A DNA stretch of 64,000 nucleotides from NCBI GenBank assembly GCA_023374045.1, contig CM041776.1, positions 283,525,999-283,589,998 on the forward strand. The letters run 5' to 3'. Of the stretch, positions 41,325 to 54,673 are shown piece by piece. Position numbers and translations under genes: made by a program. The number at the start of each line of letters is the position of its first letter. Within the stretch, counting starts at the first letter, position 1. The DNA comes from Limonium bicolor (lineage: Eukaryota; Streptophyta; Magnoliopsida; Caryophyllales; Plumbaginaceae). Under the pieces are notes generated by a model, which made no database searches, was not told the origin of the DNA, and saw nothing but the letters and a program-made list of their open reading frames with translations.

Positions 41325-44088
41325 TGCTACAACAAGGTTGTACGGAAATTTTAAAACAACTACCAGTACTTAGTAAAGTACCATGAAGTGAAGTGAGATC
41401 ATAATAACTGTGGAAGGGCTTAGCAGCCTGACCTCTGTAATTGGAAATACACCAGTCAGCAAGAAGCTAGACTTGGATAAGGCAAAAACGTTGTGAAACC
41501 AATAGAATTTTTCTCTCAACTTAAATTCATTTTCAAAACCGTTTTCAAAACCAAATTTTCTTTCAAACCCATTTTATTTCAATACCAACCTTCTTTCTAA
41601 ACCAAACCAAAAGACCTACACGGGCCTCAGTGCCACATGGTAGGTAAGTATTACCCAGTTACCTTTAAATAACCGGATGGCAACCGGTAAACCAAGGGTA
41701 ACAACCCGGGGAAATGGATGGAGTTCATGATAATACAACAGTGAATAACTTTCCCTTGATTAAGTTCGGGAAGCATGGAATGCATATTATCACAGGATAA
41801 TATAAGAGGAGTTGACAACAGAATACTTCACCTAGGCGTGTGACGGACACTACGAGTATACCAACTGTAATGTGGGACGACCGCACTCCGATAGGAGCTT
41901 GTGGGCCTGACAGACCTACTTATGGGTTAGTCAGGTAAGTAGCAATGTATCAGTAGGATACCCCACGTATGTATACGAGTGGAGCCTAGAACACGGGAAG
42001 TAGTCGACTCCATGCTACGGTCCGAAGTAAAAGTCAAGCAAGAGCAATGGATTACATCGAATCGTTGAAATAAAGGAACCCAGTTAAGTTAAGGAAGACT
42101 AAAGGAATTAGTAAGTGTATTTTAAGGAAATGTTTAAGGGTGAACAAGTGCGAAGTGCACTGATTAGTAAGTAAGGACATGGAATATGTCATAAGGAACC
42201 TGAAGGACGAACATATAGCTGGAGTAAGTACCCAACCTAAATATGGCGAGGCAGATGCCTACTATGATACGTTAATGTGCAATGATCGGGATGAGACTCC
42301 CGAAGTGATCACTTGAACTAAGGGAATATCAATCTCACTGGAAATGATATTTAACCCAGCCAAGAACGCAGGGCGATGTAGCTAATGAAACGTACTCATA
42401 AGTGCGAGCCGGATATAATGGCATGACCTAGTAACACCCAGGAACTACCCTTAAAAGGGTGTTTGGGTCAACAATGGTTGAACGAATAACGTGGCAGAAA
42501 TGCAAGGGTTGAGACTAACACCCAGTTTGAGCATAAGACGTCAAGAGAAAGTCTGACATCCTCGAAGGGGCATACCATGAAAGGAACAACGACCTTGTCA
42601 TGGAGCACAATGCAACCTATAAGCCATGTAATATTATGCAGAGAAGTAAATATGTGTGAACAGCCTACAATGAGCAGAGCTCGAGGCAATGGAGCTTATA
42701 AGCCAACATAAAATGTGTTTAAGTAAATTCTATTGATTACGGAAGTTTATGTTATATAAGTAAGTAAAGCGGATAACGAACCACTGCCTTAAGAGTGGGG
42801 ATACCTCTTGATGCTGTGAGACCGCAACAGCGGCAGTTATGTGAACTAAGCTTAAGAAATATGTTAAGAGATGACCATGTTGATACTACGAAAAGAGTTG
42901 CACCAGTTGTGGAGACTGAAAGAGGGATAAGTCAATAGCAACCACCATAGGTGTGGGATGCCAAATGTGTAGTGAACAACGCTCACGGAGCGTAGGGACT
43001 CGAAGAATAGAGTATTGAGCAATCAGCCAAGCAAGTGGAGAAACACAGTGTTATGACGGAAGCTAAGATAATAGCGAATGCAGTGTAAGCTAATGTTATA
43101 CAATGAGTAAGAGCACGGTGCGCAGTAAGCGACCGTTATATAAGTATTGCTAAATAATTGTATGGCAAATAAGACTAGTTATGAGTGAAACTCAAGGGAT
43201 ATACAGGTAAGTGATAACAAACCGATTGGGCAATAAGCCAATGGTCAGTACTATGTGATAAGGAACACAGTGTGAATTCCTATTGCAATCGCATAAGAGA
43301 TTTACTGTCAAGAGTTTACGCCTCTGCACTCTGTATGACTGAGTGTTTTGGTATTGCACTTGCACGGTAATGATCGAGTGTGATAGCTAGGAAGTTTGGG
43401 AAATGTTAAATGTGATAGAAGAACAAAACTTATGGTGGGATAAAACTGATGCATGAGAGAAGCACGGTCGTACCAATCAAAGGGTACTGGATTGGCGTAA
43501 ATGACTACAGTAACACGGTTATCAAACATCGGTATGGAATATACCTCAAGTGCTGGAAATAACCGAAAGCGTACTACTCATTAAGTGGTAGCTCAAATTC
43601 AACCGACAACAAATCGGGAGAAAATCAAGTAAATCATTGTGGAATACAGTAAGTTATCATGGAAATAAATAGAAAGCTTGTAACTCACCGAGTTCGCTCA
43701 TGGTAAGTGAAACCACGCGTCGGTTGAGAAATCGTTATTACCAGGATGAAGGTGATAATCGAAGATATACAATACAGTAAGAATAATGAAGGGGGCAAAC
43801 TAAGCTCGAAGTTATCAAGAGTCGCGCAGCAGAAACTGGTGAGCCAGCGATTCAAGAGTTGGATGTGCGTTGTGAACATGAGTGAATGGCAATTATTAAC
43901 GCCTAGAAGTCTCACAGGCCAGAATCGAAACTGGTTATGAATTAAATAAGCTCTAAGGAGAATTCTTGGTTAGGGACTAAACCGCCAATATGGCTAAGAC
44001 CCTTAAACCAGAACACATTGTGTAATAAACCGCGTGGAGATGAAACACTTCACGACGGTAGAACATTTTAAACCAATGTTAAGTGATT

Positions 44089-44124
44089 GATTACGTGGGT
44101 GTAATCCCTTTTAAGGGGGGTAGA
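44089..44124 (+). other. Internal hairpin plus polypurine motif of the LARD
   Basis: GATTAC, loop GTGGGT, GTAATC, followed by CCTTTTAAGGGGGGTAGA. The polypurine part repeats the tract next to the 3' LTR. The chromovirus at the right end has the same arrangement at 62919-62951, just after its pol stop. Confidence 0.65.
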
Positions 44125-45562
44125 GCGCAAAACCGTTTAGTGTGTTTTACCGTACAAGTGTACGTGAACTATGTTGTGCATAGCACAAAATAATTGTTCT
44201 GATGATTGGTGCGTATATAATATGAACATGCGCATTCATTCATGGTTTAATTGTGTTAATTGCACACAGGATGCGAATACCATTGTGATAAATGTATGTA
44301 CCTTGTTAACTGTTATGTGTGAGAGTACAAGTGTAAGAGAGTAATAAACTCTCGGGGAACTAAAACCCCGACTATGTATGTTCATATAATACTAAAGGTA
44401 AAACTGTGTATTGTATTTTGATAAAAGTATATATATATATACAGTATTGTGATTTATGAGGGGGTATCACACCGACATAGAACCTAGTGAGAATTAAATT
44501 CCCTAGGTAACTTGGATTAAGTGGAATCTGGATGATGATTGATAGACGGAGTTCTATCCCTTGGAGATGTAATGATTATGACTAGATGGATTAAAAAGAT
44601 AGAAAATGGTACATGCTTGAATTAGTTGTTGTTTGAAAATGAAGTGGGAGGTGAAACTTGATTATCATGAGATCAAGGGAAGCCGAACACAAATTGGGGT
44701 GGAAAGATAGTTCAACTCGGATGCTGATCACATTAGGGTTGGATGATTCTTGAAACTCCCTATAAGTGGTCACAAATAATCACATCAAGAATGAGATGCA
44801 GTTAACAATAATTGGACTTGGAGTCGTATGGTGTTTTCAAAAGAATTTTAAATTGGATTTCAAATTTCCAATTGGTATGTTCAAGACTTCAACAAATATT
44901 TGTAAGATTCTTAAGTGGTATTTTCAAAAGAAGGACTACTTTTATTTGACCTTGTAAAGGATTTCCAACTAGTGCTTTCCAATAAAGGATTTCGTCCTAT
45001 TTAACCTCATATAGAGTATTTTCCTATTACTTGCTCACGAGCTGAAGACGTACGAGCCTTTGTCTTCGGACCGGTGACATGAGAAGTTATTTTAAAGATG
45101 TATGCAATTGTTTTGATCTCCCAAGGAACGGGGACCAGAGTGTCCATCGCGACCGGTTCTGCGGGATCACAGTGTATATGTACTCAACGTGGGTCTCGAA
45201 CCCATGAAGATGGAAAAGGAATTTCTGGTTGATATACATGCTATGACATGTTGTGTGGTATGTGTAATAATTATTATTTTGACCTATGTGTCTAAAGGTT
45301 GTTTTATCAAGACCTAAGTGTCTAAATGTTGTTATGTTACCCAGACCTAAGAGTCTAAGGGTTTTATGTTGGAACAATGTTGTTAAGGTACCCGGACCAT
45401 TAAGTCCGAGGATACTATGTAAGTATGTTATGTCATGCTATGTATGTATGGATGTGTTACCCGACCGTTAAGTCCGAGGTTGTGATGTAAGTATGTTTGT
45501 TATGGAAGTTTATGTTGCAAGTAATCCCTGTGTTCTAATTCAAATGACGCTAGGGAAGTGTG

Positions 45563-45598
45563 AACTTCGACGACGAAGTTCTTTTAAGGGGGGTAGAT
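45563..45598 (+). other. Hairpin and polypurine tract at the LARD 3' LTR
   Basis: AACTTCG, loop ACGA, CGAAGTT, then CTTTTAAGGGGGGTAGAT immediately before the LTR start TGAAATACC. The plus-strand primer would be AAGGGGGGTAGA. Confidence 0.8.
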
Positions 45599-48500
45599 TG
45601 AAATACCCCAAACCTTAATGTGTTAATTAATTGTGTAATTATAATTTCCTAAGGTTAATTAAGCCCTTAAAATTATTGGTGAAGAAATGAAAACCAAAAA
45701 GAAAATGGAAATGCGTAAAAGTCACAAAATGTGAAAATACGTATTAAATTATTTTTGGAGGTATATAACCTTCATTAGGGTTATAAATATATTTTTATAC
45801 CTTAATTTCACACTAAGAATATGTGGGAAAAATTCTTGAAGGAAACGGATCCAAACAATGCGTTAAAACACTAACGGAGTCTTAAAACGTGTTTTTCGAG
45901 AAAACCCGAAAACGTGATTGTAAGCAGTTAAATGGCCCCGTAAAAATAATAGTTGCGTATGTAACTATAATTAAACATTAATGGGAGTTTAATAACCATT
46001 AAAATTAAATAAACGAGAAAAATCCGGAAAACGGGCCCGGTTTGTGAATAGTGTCAAACCGGGTAAATAAACGAGCGTTTCTGTAAAAAAAAAAAAAGCA
46101 CCAGCATGTGTTACTGTAAGGGGGCCGGTTTTAATATGTTAATTAGCTCTCTCACACTCTTGACTAGTTAGCTAGTTAAATAAGTCAAAAAGCAATAAAA
46201 CAAAAGTAACTTATACCCACCCACACTCTCTCTCCTCCTTTATTTTCTTTTTTCCCCTCTCTTTCCTCTTCCTTCTTCCTCCAGCGATTTTTTCTCCTCT
46301 CTCTCTGTTGCTGAACGACAATGGAGCCCCCATGGCCTCCTCCACTTCTCCTCCTTGTCCAAGCTAGCTCCAAGTTTAAATCACAAAAATAATTACATAT
46401 TTGGGATCCCCTCATCAAGCTCTATCATTCCCTCTTTTCAAAATTCGAAAAGGATGAGTTTCATTTCCATGGGTTTTCCCCATTTGAAGAGAAAATAACA
46501 CCAATGTGTAGCTTGGAGCCTCCTCTTTCAAACAAGGTAAAAATCTCATTGAAAAATTCGTTTTTGTTCTTCCTCCTATGGTAGCCGATTTTTCTCTCTC
46601 TCTCTTACCTGTTTTTATCTTGTTTTGGAGCCTTGTTACAACCCTCTAATGGTGGAGTAAATGCCCTCTTGATTCAAGGGTGAAAATCCCTCTTAAAAGG
46701 CTCAAAAGGTAAACCCTAACCTTATGTTTTAAGCCCTTTGATTGAATTAAAATTTCCTAAGGGTTTAGATAATTAATGGAATGTATTTGTGTTTCTTGAA
46801 TGTTGGGATGGAGTTTTGAAACTCCATTCCCTCTTGACCGATTTTGAGGAGATGAGGAGCAAGAGGAGAATTAATGTGAAACTTGTGAAATTAAGGTAAG
46901 AAATCTACCTTAATGCCTATATTAATTGTTTTAGAATTGGGTTTGGGAAAAAAATAAAAGATGAAATAAAATCTGGAGCAATAAGGTGTTTGATTGTGAT
47001 TAGTTGGATTTTGTGAAATGTTAGTATGAATGAAGGGCCTTGGAGCCAAGTGATTTGGGAATTGTTTATAGTGTTGTTTGGTGAATTTTGAATGGATATT
47101 ATGTGCTGGTAGGACCCTATTGGGTGTGGCTAGATTAGGAATGTAAAATTGATGTGAATTGATGGTTTGGGAGATGTTAAGTTTATGGGGAGGTTATGGC
47201 AAAATTTTGTTAGAAAATGAGTGTTTTGATGATGGCTTGGTGAATGGGAGAACCTTGATGTTTGTAGTGTTGAGTAGAGTGGTTTAATAGCCTTGAAATG
47301 GTAGTTGGAGAATGGTGTGAAGTGATGCAAAATCTGTAGCATTGAAGAAAGAAAATTGACATAAGTGCTGGAATGGAATGAGGAAAAATTGTGTAAGTTG
47401 ATTTAGAATTGAGTAATGAATTGGTGGATGAACTAAGGTGATTTAGGGGACCTAATGGGTGTTTAAACATGTAGGAAACATGTGGAAATGATTGGGAAAA
47501 GAGTGGGTGAGAATTGAGGTGAGTTTGGAGTTCAAAGTAGAGAATTAAGAGGGGTTCTGCAGCCGACCTACCCAGGCGACCTACCCCAGACTGGGTCGGT
47601 CGAGCTGAATTTGTAACTCAGATGCTCTGCACCCGACCCACCCAGGCGACCTACCCAGGTGGGTCGGTCGGCCACTTATAAAAAAAAAAATTTTTTTTAG
47701 GCTTCTAATGATGAGGATTGCTATGGAATAATGTTATAAGGTTGTTTAAGACATGTTAGGTGAGTTATAATGACAATTAAGTGAGTGAAAAGTTGTAGTA
47801 AAATGTGAAAGTAAAACAAGTTAAAATGTGAAGTTATTTATCTAGTTAACGGGGTTAACTATGGCCATTAGATGTTAAACAATCATATTACCCCAATGTT
47901 AATGAAAGCAATTATAATGTTACCAGTTGTTCAAGAGTTATTCGAGGAACATAAGAGCACACATTAGAGTGGACCATGGTGACAGGTATGGTTTTCAAGC
48001 AACCTGTGTCCTACCGGATTACACCGGCTTGTATACCAATGTGTTTTTTTTTTCTGTGTGTTTGCCACCTTGCAAGATAAAGCATGAAATGAGTTTATAG
48101 TAATTCATTATTGTGGCGTAATAAATTCCGATACCGCTTAACCCTAATTATGTGTTAAATAATAGTTGACCGACCTTAGGTTCACATAAGAGATCGGTAT
48201 TCGGAATAAACGTCCCCACGCACGGGAACGTTCTAACTACGGCTATCCGTGCGTTTGTGTATGTTGTGACTATGTGTGATGTATGTGACTTTGTTTTGTG
48301 TGTTGTTGCTATCAGATACAGTTATCCATGTTTGTTAAAAAGGGATGTTACTTCCTTATGCGTCTAACAGAGTTAGTAACACTATGTGATGTATGTATGT
48401 GATAAGTTCCATAAAGGAACCTTTAACTAATATGTATATGTTATGTATGGTGAGGAATCCGGTCGTTCCGGTCCGCGTGTTGTTTGGGAGTTGATGTATA

Positions 48501-49437
48501 TATGTGAATTACTCCCACTCTGTTATGTTAGGGTTGTTTATCCTTCTTGGATGTTCCCTCCCACTAGCTTAGCCAAAGCTTACCTACCCGACCTCCACAT
48601 CGGGCTAGGAGGGGAATTATGTGAAATGTTGGTAGGGTGTTGTTGCCTAAGTTGCTTCGACTCCCTCTTTAATATGTTACGGTTGTTTTTCCTCCTTGAA
48701 TTACAACCACCCCAAGCTTAACCAAGGCTTACCTACCTCATCATTATTGGAGCTAGGGGGAAATTGTGCAAGGTGTGATCGGTCCTATCTGAGGCCGCCA
48801 CACCTAAGTAAAGAAAATGTTGTATGTTGTGCTCGGGCTTATATCACCCCGGCACTCCCTAAGTAAAGTTATGTTCTCTAAGAAGAACGGAACTAAGTTG
48901 TGTTTGTTATCAAGTGAAGTGTGTTGTTACGTTGTGTGTGCTAACCTGTGTTTGTGTCCTACTAATGGATGTTTGCTTTAAGCATGAAGTATGTGTGTAG
49001 TTGTGTATGTTTAAATAAAATCAATCGCATGCTAAGACGACAATTAGTGTGCGTGGCCCGTAGCATGCGGGTGCGGGATTACCATACCAGCAAAGGTGCT
49101 GAGCCCCTTGGGGGCCACCCTTTTCTTTCTCTTTCCTGTTTCAGGTACAAGGAGCTGGAAGCCGTTCGAGAGTAGGACGGGGTAGTTGATTGTATGTGGG
49201 TAGTCATGAAAATTGTGGATGTGCTGTAGGTGTAGTAAGACCGAAATTGTATCGGCGTTAGTTGGTAATTACTCGGTACAGTTGTAATGTAAGTGTATAA
49301 TGAATGTTGAACATGGAACGGGATTAATGTGTAGTTGCTCGGGAGTTTAGTTCATCAGACGGTACGATGTATATTGTTAGCCTTGTTAGCCACGAGAGTG
49401 GCTAACGGCGTGTAACACCAAAGAGTTAAGTGATGTT
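45599..49437 (+). repeat. 3' LTR of the LARD (end in gap)
   Basis: Collinear with 36630-40465 (3,839 against 3,836 bp). Differences are mostly one- to three-base indels, for example near 48475, 48510, 48555 and 48712. The last 61 bp and the right target duplication are in the N run. Confidence 0.93.
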
Positions 49438-49937
49438 NNNNNNNNNNNNNNNNNNNNNNNNNNNNNNNNNNNNNNNNNNNNNNNNNNNNNNNNNNNNNNN
49501 NNNNNNNNNNNNNNNNNNNNNNNNNNNNNNNNNNNNNNNNNNNNNNNNNNNNNNNNNNNNNNNNNNNNNNNNNNNNNNNNNNNNNNNNNNNNNNNNNNNN
49601 NNNNNNNNNNNNNNNNNNNNNNNNNNNNNNNNNNNNNNNNNNNNNNNNNNNNNNNNNNNNNNNNNNNNNNNNNNNNNNNNNNNNNNNNNNNNNNNNNNNN
49701 NNNNNNNNNNNNNNNNNNNNNNNNNNNNNNNNNNNNNNNNNNNNNNNNNNNNNNNNNNNNNNNNNNNNNNNNNNNNNNNNNNNNNNNNNNNNNNNNNNNN
49801 NNNNNNNNNNNNNNNNNNNNNNNNNNNNNNNNNNNNNNNNNNNNNNNNNNNNNNNNNNNNNNNNNNNNNNNNNNNNNNNNNNNNNNNNNNNNNNNNNNNN
49901 NNNNNNNNNNNNNNNNNNNNNNNNNNNNNNNNNNNNN
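49438..49937. other. Assembly gap of exactly 500 N
   Basis: Placeholder gap. It hides the end of the LARD and all of the 5' LTR, gag and pol of the Tat-like element whose 3' part follows. Confidence 0.98.
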
Positions 49938-52730
49938 AGCACCACAGACCAAGTGAGTAGTGTGCGAAGAGCGGTATTTTCCCTTGAATTCTGAATGAGG
50001 GTATTGGACCATCCACCGAGCTATGAGGGAAGATAGAGCGAGTCCATAGAGGTAAAACCATGAGCGACTTGTGCATTCCTTCAGCACATGGAGAGGCACA
50101 GTTCATAGCGAGATCAATGTTGATAACAAGACACGAACTGTGATTCATGCAAAGATTCGAGAAGTAGTAAGAAAACAATCATTGACTAATGAGAATGATG
50201 AGGCACTTAGGAATCAAGACCTCCACAAAACAAAGAAAGCTTTAACTGCCTTCTACATCATCCCTTAGTGAGCCCCGCTGAGCTTTTCACGATAAACCAT
50301 CTTCTGCGAACTCCACAATATGCCACCCGACATATACGCATTTACCCCTGCAATAGAGGATCTCGAATGAGCCATTGCCATGACCCTTCCCCATCATCGT
50401 TCCCAAAAACAACAAACGAAATGTTCGAAGAAATCAATGAGTTAGTGCAACTCCAAAACCAAGCAAAAAAAAACAAAAATAGTCAAAGAAATCAATGAGT
50501 CAATGCAACTCCGAAGCTGAAAGCCAAAATACAAAAAAAGAAAAAATGCTTGAGAAGGTTGATGAGCCCAATGCAATTTCAAAAACACAAAAATGAGAAG
50601 GAAGTCCAAACCATACATCAGAAGAGACAAGAAGGAGAAAACCGAATCCAAAGGACCAATGATTCCCGTAGTAGAAATCAATAAAAGGTCATCAAAACCC
50701 ATCTAATCATTCCACCATGGCAAAGGCGAAACATACCCTCTATTGCGCAAAAGCTCCACAACTTCCAAATAAATCCTCCAATCCCATGTGACATACGTCA
50801 TACCTATCAGCCCTGTTATAACCCAAAAAAAAAAATCTGACTCATAAGTTATTGAGCGTTAACTGAAAGTACCGGATCTGAAACATGAATTATATGCTTT
50901 GTACTTGTTACCAACATGTCCCGACTTTCCAAAGGGACCATGAGCGGATGAGTGTGACCTTATCTCACAAGGTCTTTAGAGTGCGAGTGACTATTTGATT
51001 AAAGCACCATACATAAATAGCCTACCCCATTGCAGGTGAGGAGATGTAAGGATCGGAAAGTCCAAAACCTCGAAAAGATATTCTAAGGAAAATACTGCTC
51101 TGAGCATCAAGAGTATCAATACACCATTTGCACACACGGCCATACTGACAAGAGATTGACCCATATACCTCCGTGAGAGGAAAGTGATTTGCGCACTGAA
51201 GCTCAACAATCACTCAAGATCGAGCCGAAGAGGTCTTATATTCGTAAACCTCGTATTAATAGAAATAGGACCACACCTTCTCTCCAAAAACTGCATATGC
51301 ATTTTTCATCGTATCTAGCATTTAATGTTTGCGTACACCATAATCATTTCATCTTCAACATCCGACTGGTAAGAACTCTGCCTAGTCTCGCTGAAAATCG
51401 ACTTCAGTTGCATTGTTGAAATGTAACTTCGATCAAAAGATGTCAACTAAAGCCATCACGGGCCATCATCGAGCTACATCTAGCCTTTTCGGAGCTAACC
51501 CAGGCTATCAGTAAGCTACATCGAACCATCCTAGAGCTATCCGGAGCCACACGAAGACTATTCCGAAGCCATCCACTGTCATACCCAAGTCTCATTGGCA
51601 CCTCTCCTAAAGCCAAGCTGAAGCCATGCGGGAGCCATCCTCACACTTCGAGATTATCCCTAGAACCATACGGGAGGCATCCTCACACTTTGAGACTATC
51701 CCTAGAGCTACACAGAGTCATTCTCATACTTCAAAATCGTCCTTGGAACTACGCAGGGGGCATCCTAACAGTCCGAGAAAAATACGGGAGCCACCTCAAA
51801 TCCACATCAGATCTATTTCATCATCAGGGTCTTGCCTACAAAATTTCGAACTACGTCAGGTCTGATCTCAATACGGAATTGAGTACGTAGGCAGCCCGCC
51901 CAGGGTGCGACCACCTCAAAGGAAGATTCCCTTTTTGTTCACTACTATCATCAAATGGAGCCATATCGTAGCCTCCCCGAAGCATCCTGAACTATCCCGG
52001 AGCCCTCTCGAGGATACTGAAGCTGAGATTGACCGTACTAAAGCCATTCATCCACAAAAAAAAAAAAAACTGTCAACCACAGTAAGTCACATCGACCCAC
52101 CACTCGATTCAAAATCCATACCAAAACCATTCATCCACAAAAAAAAAAAATGGACAACCACATCAAAGGACACAAATCACATCGACCTACCATTCGACTC
52201 AAAATCCAAAACAAATCGACACTCACCAACCATCCCGAAAATCTCAATCTAAATTGAAACCCACAAACCACCCCAGAGTCGTTGCTCATAATGAGGTCAT
52301 GAATCATGTCGGAGCCATCCAACTACACCGGAGCCATCTGATCATATCAGAGCCATCCGATCATATCAAAATCATCGAGTTCCCAAAGTCACTCATTCAA
52401 AAAAAAAAACAAACATCCATTCAAAAGACCGACCACAAAATCACAAAACCAAAACAAGAACTCAGGAGCCATACCGGAGCCATCTCGAAACTCTGGAGCC
52501 AAGAGTCCTACCAAAATCCCGAGACTACAGCGCACATTGGGCGAGGCTGTCAAAGCAAAACAAAAACACAAGTCCCACACTGACACAGTCAAGGGCCACA
52601 TCGATAAAAACATCCGACTATCACATCCCTCACAAAAATAACCGAAAGCATCCAATCCCGGACCAGTCCACTACCAGAGTCATCCTTAAATCAACCACTC
52701 AAAGCAGCGGGTTTCATACAACCCCACAAA
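49938..52730 (+). other. Noncoding interior of the Tat-like element
   Basis: I recognise no gene here. 49938-50270 may hold unidentified remnants. From 51430 to 52670 the sequence is rich in degenerate GGAGCCATC boxes (for example 51629, 52308, 52328, 52346, 52470). The same box occurs at the polypurine tract before the LTR (54678-54687). Confidence 0.55.
51847..51912 (+). repeat. 66-bp structured motif, internal copy
   Basis: Runs from GAACTACGTCAGGTCTGATC to CAGGGTGCGACC and matches 59238-59303 in the putative LTR. CTACGT pairs with ACGTAG and CTCAAT with ATTGAG inside it. Confidence 0.75.
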
Positions 52731-54563
52731 GTATCATAGGCTTGTCATAAGTCCTATGACTAGATGTCAAGAGGTCTAGTTGAGGCTCGTCATAAGTCCT
52801 CGTACTTTCAATTGCATTATAGGCTCGTCATAAGTCCTATAGCTAGATGTCAAGAGGTCTAGTTGAGGATCGTCATAAGTCCTCGTGCACCCCAATCAAC
52901 CTAACTGTTAGTATCATAGGCTCGTCATAAGTCCTATGACTAGATGTCAAGAGGTCTAGTTGAGGCTCGTCATAAGTCCTCGTACTTTCAATTGCATTAT
53001 AGGCTCGTCATAAGTCCTATAGCTAGATGTCAAGAGGTCTAGTTGAGGCTCGTCATAAGTCCTCGTGCACCCCAATCAACCTAATTGTTAGTATCATAGG
53101 CTCGTCATAAGTCCTATGACTAGATGTCAAGAGGTCTAGTTGAGGCTCGTCATAAGTCCTCGTACTTTCAATTGCATTATAGGCTCGTCATAAGTCCTAT
53201 AGCTAGATGTCAAGAGGTATAGTTGAGGCTCGTCATAAGTCCTCGTGCACCCCAATCAACCTAACTGTTAGTATCATAGGCTCGTCATAAGTCCTATGAC
53301 TAGATGTCAAGAGGTCTAGTTGAGCTCGTCATAAGTCCTCGTACTTTCAATTGCATTATAGGCTCGTCATAAGTCCTATAGCTAGATGTCAAGAGGTCTA
53401 GTTGAGGCTCGTCATAAGTCCTGTGCACCCCAATCAACCTAATTGTTAGTATCATAGGCTCGTCATAAGTCCTATGACTAGATGTCAAGAGGTCTAGTTG
53501 AGGCTCGTCATAAGTCCTCGTACTTTCAATTGCATTATAGGCTCGTCATAAGTCCTATAGCTAGATGTCAAGAGGTCTAGTTGAGGCTCGTCATAAGTCC
53601 TCGTGCACCCCAATCAACCTAATTGTAAGTATCATAGGCTCGTCATAAGTCCTATGACTAGATGTCAAGAGGTCTAGTTGAGGCTCGTCATAAGTCCTCG
53701 TACTTTCAATGCATTATAGGCTCGTCATAAGTCCTATAGCTAGATGTCAAGAGGTCTAGTTGAGGCTCGTCATAAGTCCTCGTGCACCCCAATCAACCTA
53801 ATTGTTAGTATCATAGGCTCGTCATAAGTCCTATGACTAGATGTCAAGAGGTCTAGTTGAGGCTCGTCATAAGTCCTCGTACTTTCAATTGCATTATAGG
53901 CTCGTCATAAGTCCTATAGCTAGATGTCAAGAGGTCTAGTTGAGGCTCGTCATAAGTCCTCGTGCACCCCAATCAACCTAATTGTTAGTATCATAGGCTC
54001 GTCATAAGTCCTATGACTAGATGTCAAGAGGTCTAGTTGAGGCTCGTCATAAGTCCTCGTACTTTCAATTACATTATAGGCTCGTCTTAAGTCCTATAGC
54101 TAGATGTCAAGAGGTCTAGTTGAGGCTCGTCATAAGTCCTCGTGCACCCTAATCAACCTAATTGTTAGTATCATAGGCTCGTCATAAGTCCTATGACTAG
54201 ATGTCAAGAGGTCTAGTTGAGGCCCGTCATAAGTCCTCGTACTTTCAATTGCATTATAGGCTCGTCATAAGTCCTATAGCTAGATGTCAAGAGGTCTAGT
54301 TGAGGCTCGTCATAAGTCCTCGTGCACCCCAGTCAACCTAATTGTTAGTATCATAGGCTCGTCATAAGTCCTATGACTAGATGTCAAGAGGTCTAGTTGA
54401 GGCACTCCTAAGTCCTCGTACTTTCAATCGCATTCTAGGCCCGTCATAAGCCCTAGGACTGGATATCAAGAGGTCCAGTTGAGGCACTCCTAAGCCCTCG
54501 TGCACCCTAAACCAAATCAGATTGTTAGTAACCTAGGCCCGTCATAAGTCCTCGTACTTTCAA
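52731..54563 (+). repeat. 180-bp tandem array, ten units and a partial
   Basis: Unit starts at 52731, 52911, 53091, 53271, 53449, 53629, 53808, 53988, 54168, 54348 and a fragment at 54538. Each unit has two halves of about 85 and 95 bp, and each half has three short inverted repeats: CATAGG or TATAGG with CCTATG or CCTATA, ACTAGA (or GCTAGA) with TCTAGT, and GAGG with CCTC. Two share the loop CTCGTCATAAGT. The last unit is the most diverged. The array ends about 125 bp before the LTR. Confidence 0.95.
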
Positions 54564-54673
54564 CCTCCTTCATACACTCATGGTCGCATCCCAATGCACC
54601 TCAAACCCGTAGTGAGAATTTTTGGCGCCCCATCAACCTTGATCCAATTCTGCAATAGCTTGCAAAATTGAAT

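Larger units (their letters stand above)
40559..45580 (+). other. Noncoding interior of the LARD
   Basis: 5 kb with no gag, protease, RT or integrase motif in any frame and only ORFs under 100 codons. Notable points are a perfect 20-bp palindrome at 41305-41324, an A/C-rich stretch at 41500-41620 and an internal hairpin plus polypurine motif at 44089-44124. Confidence 0.8.
36630..49437 (+). mobile_element. Large noncoding LTR retroelement (LARD)
   Basis: LTRs of 3.9 kb at 36630-40526 and 45599-49437 (last 60 or so bases in the gap), primer site TGGTATCAGAGC at 40532 and polypurine tract before 45599. The 5.1-kb interior has no ORF resembling gag or pol, only short chance ORFs. This is the structure of a large retrotransposon derivative, which depends on enzymes from another element. 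Its termini and polypurine module match the chromovirus at the right end of this window. Confidence 0.9.

Noticed and set aside
49355..50178. Long ORFs across the second N run
   Set aside because: They are produced by reading through the 500-N gap.
49938..50270. Possible integrase or gag remnant after the second gap
   Set aside because: Six-frame reading gave no motif I could name, so I left it as unassigned noncoding.
52731..54563. CRISPR-like array
   Set aside because: Regular repeats, but the units are contiguous, with no unique spacers, no cas genes and a plant setting. It is a tandem satellite-type array.
54626..54640. TTTTTGGCGCC as a second tRNA-Asp primer site
   Set aside because: Only the first bases match; the following CCATCAACC departs from the primer site, and the position is upstream of a 3' LTR, not downstream of a 5' LTR.
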